Origin: Sciurus carolinensis | Lineage: Eukaryota; Chordata; Mammalia; Rodentia; Sciuridae | Assembly (NCBI RefSeq): GCF_902686445.1 | Contig: NC_062227.1 | Coordinates: forward strand, 24,048,777 to 24,112,776 | DNA length: 64,000 nucleotides | Reading direction: 5' to 3' | Part shown: in pieces, positions 56,586 to 64,000 of the stretch | Position numbering within the stretch: the first letter of the stretch is position 1 | How the letters are laid out: each line of letters begins with the position of its first letter | Program-made: the position numbers and the translations under genes | Notes under the pieces: generated by a model | The model's database searches: none | The model's input: the letters and a program-made list of their open reading frames with translations, nothing else | What the model was told of the DNA's origin: nothing

Positions 56586-59204
56586 TACGTGAGGCATTTT
56601 CATTATAATATGCCTTGGTGTGGATCTGTTGTAATTTTGTGCATTTGGTGTTCTTGTAGTTGATTTTCCATTTCATTCTTCAGGTTTGGGAAAGTTTCTG
56701 ATATTATTTATTGAATAGGTTGTTCATTCCTTTGGTTTGTATCTCTGTGCCTTCCTCAATCCCGATAATTATTAAATTTGGTCTTTTCGTGATGTCCCAT
56801 AGTTCTTGGAGGTTCTGTTCATGATTTCTTACCATCTTCTCTGTTTGGTCAACTTTATTTTCAAGATTAAATATTTCGTCTCATTGTCTGAAGTTCTACC
56901 TTCCAAGTGATCTAGTCTGTTGGTGATGCTTTCCATTGAGTTTTTATTTGGTTTATTGTTTCCTTCATTTCAAGGATTTCTGTTTGCTTTTTTTCAGAAT
57001 CTCTCTTTGTTGAAATGATCTTTTGCTTCCTACAGTTGTTCTTTCAACTACTTATTGGAGGGATCATTCATTGCCTGCATTTGCTCTCTTATCTCATCCT
57101 TTGTTTGATGAATCATTTTAATTATATATATTCTGAACTCCTTTTCTGACATTTCTTCTACCAGGCTGTCACTGGATTCTATTAATATGAATCTATATTT
57201 GAATATTTGGAACATTTTCTTCCCTTGCTTGGAACATTTTCTTCCCTTGTTTTTTCATGTTGTTCACATATCTTCCCCTCTAGTAGTACAGATCTGGGGT
57301 ATTGAAGTTTCCCCGCTAAAGGCTTATAGTGACCCTATAGGTTTCCAAAACCTCTTCTTTAAGGGGGAGATCAATATTAGCAGTGTCCAGTGCAGACAAT
57401 ATGCAGCCCTAAACCAAATGGCCCCTATGAAGATGTTAACAATATTGTCATAATAAACAGAGAGGATGAGTTTGATTATTATCTGCAGTATAACAAATAG
57501 ATTTGCAATAAGGTCTGCAGTTTCTAATGGAGGACAAAGAGGATGGGGACAGGTGTAGGATGTAACTGTTAATGGGATAATAAAAGAGTATATAGAAGTT
57601 CTAGATCATAGAAAGAGTGAAAATGTAATCAAAATAAGTTGGTTGTTAGCATGAGAAAAGGGAGAAAGAGACTCTGAAGAAATAGGTAAACAAAAGGAAA
57701 ATAGAGAGAGCAAGAAAAGTAAAGAAATAAAAACTTAATTTTCCCCACATCCATAGGTGTTGGCGAGGATGTGGGGAAAAAGGTACACTCTTATGTTGCT
57801 GGTGGGGTTGCAAATTAGTGCAGCCCTCTGGAAAGCAGTGTGGAGTTTCCTTAGAAAACTTGGAATGGAACCACCATTTGACCCAGTTATCCCACTCCTT
57901 GGCCTATACCCAAAGGACTTAAAATCAGCATACTACAGTGATGCAGCCACATCAATGTTCATAGCTGCTTAATTCACAATAGCCAGATTGTGGAACCAAC
58001 CTAGATGCCCCTCAATTGGATGAATGAATAAAGAAACTGGTATATACAAATGCAATGGAATATTACTCAACCATAAAGAATAATAAAATTATGGCATTTG
58101 CAGGCAAATGGATGAAATTGGAGTACATCATGCTAAGTGAGATAAGCCAATCTCAAAAAACCAAAGGATGAATGATCTCACTGATAAGTGGATGATGACA
58201 CATAATGGGGGGTGGGAGCAAGGCAAGAATTGAGGAAGGAGGGACTGTATAGAGGGAAAAGAGGGGGTGGGAGGGTTGGGGGGAAGGAAAAAATAACAGA
58301 ATGAATCAACACCATTACCCTATGTAAATGTATGATTACACAAATGATATACCTCTACTTCATGTACAACCAGAGAAACAAGTTGTACCCCATTTGTTTA
58401 CAATTAAAAAAAAGAAAAAAACAAAAACAAAAACAAAAAACTTAATTTTCAAAAAGGAGAAAAAAAAAAAGAAAAAAAAACGGCACTATAATAGTCATAT
58501 AGTATTCAAACCTCCCTGTCAGAGGTACCTGACAATGAGCTTCCAGTCTCCAGCAGGCATCTCAGGATGGGATTTGCCCCACCTAAAGATGGGAGCTCCC
58601 ACTACCAGAATAATCCAAGATGACCACACTGGCTTCCACATGGGGAGCTGCAGCTCAGGGCATGGGCGTGGTGGGCCAAGGGTCCTGGAGGCAGGGTGCG
58701 GTTGGTCAGGCTGATGGGTCCTGGAAATGGGGCTTGGTCAGTCTAGCCTGGTGTCCTGCAGGTCCTGGCTGTTGTCTCAAAATGGTAGCAACCACATGTA
58801 ACCAAACCTGCAGGTACTGTGACAGTGGACTTCTAGGCCACAGCAGGCAGCTGGTGATCTGCTGGTGGTCTGTGGTCAGGCTGCAGGCTACTGGTGGATG
58901 ATCAGCAGGTGGATCTCCGGCGATGGGTGATGAGTAGGTGAAAAGCAGGCGATGGGCCAGCAAGAGGCAGGCAGACGGGCAAATGGCAGATGATGGATGC
59001 CAGTCAGTGAGCAATCTGCACTCAAAAAGTAGTTGATATGTTGGCAGACTGTAGTTCATTGCAATGGACAAATGGGGTAAACAGCAGGGGATCGATAAGC
59101 AGCAAAGACTGCCTCACAGATAAACAGATATCCTCTGCTTGAAACCCGAGCTCTGGAGCGACAAGGAATGCAGCCTCCCTCTAGTCCACCATCTTGGATC
59201 TCCC
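56586..59204 (-). mobile_element. L1 with 5' UTR and partial ORF1, minus orientation, 3' part missing, with nested L1
   Basis: Read on the minus strand from 59204 the element opens with a G-run and ccaagatggtgg, the classic L1 5' start with its YY1 core (59189-59195). It continues through a 5' UTR to ORF1 text at about 57190-56600: EEMSEKEFRIYIIKMIHQTK, and a later stretch equivalent to NHEQNLQELWDITKRPN, with many stops. It stops in ORF1 at 56586; ORF2, the 3' UTR and poly-A are absent. Both ends are bounded by the same 17 bases, cccagtgctatggtttg (56569-56585 and 59205-59221). A plus-strand L1 tail sits inside (57744-58435). Confidence 0.82.
57744..58435 (+). mobile_element. 5'-truncated L1 (ORF2 C-terminus, 3' UTR, poly-A), plus orientation, nested
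   Basis: The plus strand encodes the last part of ORF2: SAALWKAVWSFLRKLGMEPP, then FDPVIPLLGLYPKDLKSAYY and MFIAA, close to the conserved C-terminus, with an early stop. A 3' UTR with G-rich tracts (58205-58290) and an A-rich tail follow. TSD aaaaacttaattttc at 57729-57743 and 58436-58450. Better preserved than the older L1 relics, so among the younger insertions. Confidence 0.92.
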
Positions 59205-59210
59205 CCCAGT

Positions 59211-59524
59211 GCTATGGTTTGAATGTGGCCCCTCCTAAATTCAGGGGTTTTCAATGAGACAGTACTGAAGAGGTAGGGCCCTGAAGAGGTGATTAGGCCT
59301 TGAGGGCTGCTCCACATGGCCTTTATGAAAGAGACCACAATAGCGCTAGGCTGGCTTAGCCTTTTGATCTTCTGCCATGTGAGGACACAGCAAGAAGACC
59401 CTCATCAGAGGTCAACACCTCAATCCTGGGCTTCCCAGTCTCCAGAACCATGAGAAATAAATTTCTGTTCTTTAAAAATTACCCACTCTTGGGTATTTTG
59501 TTACAGCAGTGTAAACTAAGATAC
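59211..59524 (+). repeat. MaLR-type LTR, plus orientation
   Basis: tgctatggtttgaatgtggcccc … gaggtgattaggccttgagggc … gccatgtgaggacacagcaagaagacc … cagaaccatgagaaataaatttctg … gtattttgttacagcagtgtaaactaag. Its first bases also occur left of the L1 at 56586, because the L1 inserted at its 5' edge. Confidence 0.9.
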
Positions 59525-59719
59525 CTGACCTGCCTATCTTACCCTTATAAATCCAAGACTCAATTTCATCATCTCTATATTTAATCTAATGTCATTCTCC
59601 CACTTTCTCCATCCTCCCAAATCATTCCTCAATGTCTCTTTGAAAGTCATAGTCCATCAACAAAATCTCTGTGTATCTTCAACTTCATTCTGAACATTCT
59701 GTTCTTCTCCTTACTGTCT

Positions 59720-59960
59720 CTCAGGGGTTGTTGTCAAATATTTTCTGTAAAGGGCCAGATCATAAATCCTTTAGGTTTTGTTTTGTGGGGAATCTAGTCT
59801 CAGTGGCAACTATATAACGTTGTCATTCTAGTTCAAAAGCAGTCATAGAAAATATGTAAACAGACGAATGTGGCTGTTCTCCAATAAAACCTTATTCACA
59901 AAATCTGGGGATAGGCCAGACTTGGCTCAGGGGTGGTAATTTACTGATCCTTGCTCTAAC
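59720..59960 (+). repeat. hAT-Charlie-like non-autonomous DNA transposon relic
   Basis: Starts caggggttgttgtcaaatattttctgtaaagggccagat and ends ggggtggtaatttactgatcc, inverted ends typical of this family. Inside are 'gaaaatatgtaaacagacgaatgtggctg' and 'ccaataaaaccttattcac'. The family name is not certain. Confidence 0.72.
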
Positions 59961-60610
59961 AGAAACCTGGCTACCCCCTTGAGGATTCTGCTTCCTGTGG
60001 TGTTCAGGTGAAGATTGTTTTTCCCTCTTAGGACTTACCTAGATCAAAGCTGTCAATTACCAATCTATTATCGTTCCTTATTCTTTGATAAACTCTTTCA
60101 CTCTTACCCTGGCTTTCATTCTTATAGACTTCAGACTCTGATAAATGCTCCATCCAACAACCTGATCCCTCAGTTCCTTGATCTTTTAGAACTAGTAATC
60201 TCATTCCTCACCTGTGTCATGCACTCACAAAGACATACCCTAGACATGACATCACCAGTCATATGCCCAACACCATGAGAGTTCAACTATCACCTTCGGT
60301 TCTCCAGCACACCTAGTCAGCCCACCCCATGAGTTCCCTGAATTTAATGAGACTTCCAATCCAATGACCAGACTTTTCTTCCATGCACAAGTTCCTTCAT
60401 GCTCTCATTTCCCTCCTGGACTTGACAGTTGGAATTGGGACTATTCCCCAGAAAGTATGCAAAGTCCTCTTGTCCCTTTAATTCCTCATTTTATTTTAAC
60501 CCTGGTTAAGCCCAAGTATCTTCTATATCTCTACCTAAGGCACAGCAATTCAGTGCTCAGAAGAGAATCACAGGGCTACATTGATTGGACTCACTATGTA
60601 CAAAGTACAT
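59961..60610. other. Intergenic, no recognised element
   Basis: Pyrimidine-rich, unassigned. Frames at 60015-60278 and 60364-60693 have no recognised domain. Confidence 0.45.
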
Positions 60611-60613
60611 CTG

Positions 60614-60961
60614 CTTTGGTTGGAACGTGTCCCCCCAAAGCATGTGTTGGAAACTTTATCCCCAATGAATTAGTGTTGGGAGGTAGGGCCTAATGAGAGC
60701 TGTGTAGATCTTGGGGATTCCACCCTCGGGAATTGACTAATGCTCATTATAAAAGAACTTGAAGCTGTGAATTACATTTCTTGCTCTCCCTCTCATCCTC
60801 TCGTTCTTTCAACTTCTGCCATGGGATAAAAGTCCTAACAAGATTCCAGGCCCTCAGTTGTGGACTTCCCCAACCTCCAGAAGTATGAGAAATAAATTCC
60901 TGTTCATTTCAAATTAGTCAGTGTGTGGCATTCTGTTACAGCAGCACAAAATGAACTAAGA
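60614..60961 (+). repeat. MaLR-type LTR, plus orientation
   Basis: 'ggttggaacgtgtccccccaaagcatgtgttggaaactttatcccc … ttctgccatgggataaaag … ccaacctccagaagtatgagaaataaattcctg … ttctgttacagcagcacaaaatgaactaagaca'. Complete in outline. Confidence 0.85.
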
Positions 60962-61410
60962 CAATAGCAGTGAATAAAACTGATAAAAATTCCCATTCCC
61001 CATTGAGCAATAATTGGAATGTATAATCAATTAAATATAAAATCTTATATGTAATAAATTAAAGGATGAAAATAAAATGAAACAGGGAAGGAAGTAATGT
61101 AGTAAGAGAGGGACATGAAATTTTAGATACTGTGGTTAGGAAGATAGGTTTTGAGTGAAAATAAGAAATTAGCGAGGGCAAAAATCATGTAGACACCTGG
61201 GGGAAGAGCATCCAAAGCTAGGGGAACACAGCTATGCAAAGACCTTTCATGGGCACATGCCTGGCTTCTCTGAAACACAGCAGGGACTTGCGGGGCTCAA
61301 GCAGAGTGGATGAAGGGGAGAGTAGGAGGTGAGGTGATCATAGAGGCAACAGGACTGTAGAAATTATCCATTGCTGCGTACATTACCATAAACAGGAAGG
61401 TTCAAAACAA

Positions 61411-61745
61411 TGCTGCTAAGGTTTGGACATGTGTCCCCCATATGCCCATGTGTTAAAAGCCTGGTTACCAGCCTGTGGTGCTATTAGAGAATGGTGGAAT
61501 CATTAATAGGTGGAACCTAGTAGAAGGAAGTTGGCCATTGGAGGTTTGCCCTCCAAGGGGGTATTGGGCCTCCAATCCCTTCCTTCCTCTCTTTGGCTTC
61601 CCACCCCCATGAGGTGAGTAGTTTCCTCCATCATATGCTCCCACCATGATGTACAGTGTGGCCACAGGCCCAAAAGCAATGGGGCCAAGCAACCATGGAC
61701 CAAAATCTCTGAACTGTGAGCCCAAATAAACCTTGTTGGAACTGC
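61411..61745 (+). repeat. MaLR-type LTR, plus orientation
   Basis: 'tgctaaggtttggacatgtgtcccccatatgcccatgtg … agtttcctccatcatatgctccc … ccaagcaaccatggaccaaaatctc…gaactgtgagcccaaataaacc'. Two overlapping minus-strand frames of about 115 codons across it are not genes. Confidence 0.82.
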
Positions 61746-62520
61746 CACCTGTTCCAGATGTGAGTTTACATTCCACAGCTGCAACATATCCACAGGCATT
61801 ACTGAACATTGTGCTTTGTTTATAGGCAAAGAATCATGAATAACAAATATCATATGATATTGAAGAACCCAGTTTTTGGTAAAGAAAATATGACAATGAG
61901 CACATGACCATGGACACAGTGTGTCCTACTTGTCTTACTTCCTGGAAGCAGAAGGAATGCTACAATGACCCATTGAAGGTTCCAAAAAGGCATGAGTGCA
62001 TTTCTGCAGGATGGGGATCTAAGTATTGAACTACTGATGCAGAGTGCTGTGTCCCCAGAGGCTAGATGTCATGACTTCAAGAATAAGGTAGTCAAAATAA
62101 GACTGACCCTCTTACCATTGCTCCAAGTGACTCATTCATTCTACAGCTCTAAGCTCCAAGGAATTGAAAGTTTCAGATCCCATAGATGATTTCTTTGACT
62201 CGGGTACTCTAAGACTTCTATGGAAACTAACAAAAGTCGGTAATTTGGTCTTTTCAAGATGGGAGGCTTGCAAGCAAGAAGTCTCTATATTGTCAAAGGA
62301 AATCAATTCTGATTATCATGAAGAGCTATAGTGTAACAGGGAGAATGTGTCTGAAACTGCAGGAGACTGACCAGCACCTGTCACGCACTCCACCACTACC
62401 TCTGATTTCCACTGCAGGGCAGTGGACAGTTCCTGTGTGTGCTGTAGTCTGGCCTCAAGTGCCTTCGGCACCTCTGTTTCCCTTCCTTAGAACTTTCCCT
62501 GAATTTGCTGTAGCTCACTT
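61746..62520. other. Intergenic, no recognised element
   Basis: No confident repeat or gene. Confidence 0.45.
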
Positions 62521-62840
62521 AGTTGAGGACATGTAGTTGTAAGTTTATAAGATTTAATGCCTTGAGGAGCAACCCTGCAGCAATAGGTGATGGGACCTGG
62601 TAGAGAATGCCCAGGCTCTCATCTTTTGGTGGGATCATATTGAGTCACTTCCACCATGGATCCTCAGAGGGTTTCCAATGCAAACTAAGTCACAGGTGCC
62701 TAGAGCAGCAACCAATTCAGTAACAAACACTAGATTGGCTTTTACTCCTTCCTCCCTCACACTTTCCCATCCTGACCTCTGCTTCTGGGGTCACCTCTCC
62801 AATAAACTACTGCACCCAAATCCAGCTTAAGATACTAGTC
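62521..62840 (+). repeat. Candidate ERVL-type (MLT2-like) LTR
   Basis: 'gtttataagatttaatgcc … ctctgcttctggggtcacctctccaataaactactgcacccaaatcc' resembles the 3' end of an ERVL-type LTR, with AATAAA at about 62800. Confidence 0.45.
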
Positions 62841-64000
62841 CCCCTCCCCTGTCCCCAGGCCAGCAGTGTGTGACAGTACTCACTGGGCTGCCCAGCTGAG
62901 TGAAGCAGCCTGGGAAGGAGCCTGGGTTATGTGAGTCTGCACTCAAGGAGCGGGGCTTGTGACCTGGTACAGCAAAGCACGTCAGGGGAGTCCTCAGGGG
63001 CAAGCTGAGGTTTCCATTGATAACAGAGTACAGGGCTCCCACCCTCAGTAAGTTCCAGTCACCTCATTTCTAGACTCCCTTTTCATGAACAGTCATTTCT
63101 TATTACAGCTTCTTGTTTTGGGTGTGCAGTTCTGTAAAAATCTATATTGATTACAAAGAGTTTAAGACTTCTTCCTGACTAGAATTAAAAGGGTACCCCC
63201 AACTTTCTTGCCCTAACCCAGATAGGCTTTTTTTTCATAATCCCTATCTTTAAATCATTTTGGACTTGAATTTGATGTAAATAAGGCTCTGCATATTCAT
63301 GCTTTGGTTTACTGCTTTTAGGCTGAAGCTACTGTTTCATTTACATGATTTCCACTCAGAATGGGCATCTCCTAAGACAGGGAATGAGTTTGTGTCAGTC
63401 TTTTTGACATGCAGTTAGGTGCTTACTCTCTATAGTTTTTATGCCAGTGGTGAAATTGTTTCTTTACTTGAGGGTAAGGGCTCATCTTTCTGTTCATTCA
63501 GGTAGGACTATGAATAAATATATCACATGGAAAAGACCTTTTTCCCCCAAATTGCTTACATCCTTTCTTATCTAAATCAATTCAGATCTATCATTTTGAC
63601 AAATATCCTAAAGTATTAACAGATCTAATTTTCCAGAGGTCAGAATGTGGCAGAAAGAGGAAAGAGAAGGAAGGCATTCAGTTCATGAACTCCAGGTTTG
63701 AGTGGGACTATTGAGGATGTCATATACACTGATGACATACAGGTGCCCATCTTGACATGCTTCATCTCAGCTCAGATGTCACAGAAGATGCCAACTCTTG
63801 TTAGCTCTCTAATGTGTTACTCACAGTTCAAGGAAGGCACAATCCTTTCTCATGATCCTCCTTTCAAAGAGGACATTTCTTTCTAACGAATTGTGTTCCA
63901 CAGTAAGAATGAAGCTATGGTTTATAAAGCAGTATGTCTCCTGATCAAAACAAAATCAATAAAGAATCAGAAGCTCTTCCTCGGGGCATTCCAATCACCT
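62841..64000. other. Intergenic, no recognised element
   Basis: Unique-looking DNA to the window end; a weak L2-like phrase near 63765-63870 (ctcagctcagatgtcacag…). No gene recognised. Confidence 0.4.

Noticed and set aside
57757..57972. 71-codon plus-strand frame with a real protein motif
   Set aside because: It is the C-terminus of L1 ORF2 in a 5'-truncated insertion, not a host gene.
61465..61853. Two overlapping minus-strand frames of about 115 codons
   Set aside because: They run antisense through a MaLR LTR, with no domain and no conservation argument.
5300..64000. Search for a second protein gene or an undescribed gene system
   Set aside because: No signal peptide, domain, splice-linked frames or multi-exon structure could be supported. 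From memory, the human region upstream of PTPRM is also a long gene desert before LRRC30 and LAMA1, which fits.

Overview
This is AT-rich mammalian nuclear DNA, most likely from a squirrel-family rodent (Sciuridae, such as a ground squirrel or marmot). The evidence is the SINE content. Many short tRNA-derived ID elements (A and B boxes visible) sit beside many dimeric SINEs in which a B1-like 7SL-derived left half is fused to an ID-like right half. That dimer is the type I know as MEN/B1-dID from sciurids. The species is an inference and was not tested by a search.

The window holds one gene that can be supported, at its left end on the minus strand: exon 1 of PTPRM (receptor-type tyrosine phosphatase mu). 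Only 73 coding bases (4019-4091) are present. They encode the signal peptide and end at a consensus splice donor. Bases 1-4018 are the start of intron 1. A CpG island of about 2.1 kb (about 3130-5290) covers the promoter, 5' UTR, exon 1 and the start of the intron. Everything right of about 5.3 kb is the 5' flank of PTPRM and has no recognisable functional protein gene.

The remaining 58 kb is repeat-rich intergenic DNA. It contains ID and MEN SINEs, MIR and L2 relics, many MaLR-type solo LTRs, a few other LTR-like blocks, L1 relics, a Tigger-type DNA transposon, hAT-like relics and long dinucleotide microsatellites. Main L1 pieces: ORF1/HAL1-like at about 15.9-16.6 kb, ORF2 at 28.4-29.5 kb, a long minus-strand ORF2/3' UTR relic at 40.4-45.7 kb, and a nested L1-in-L1 at 56.6-59.2 kb. 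Insertions are often nested with readable target-site duplications (TSDs), so relative ages can be read at several sites.

Two short minus-strand stretches (about 29956-30338 and 20292-20507) read like decayed or orphan coding sequence that I could not assign. The most unusual structure is the minus-strand L1 at 56586-59204. It keeps its 5' end and a 17-bp TSD but lacks ORF2, the 3' UTR and a poly-A tail. I found no convincing undescribed multi-gene system; the window looks like an ordinary promoter plus repeat-rich upstream DNA.
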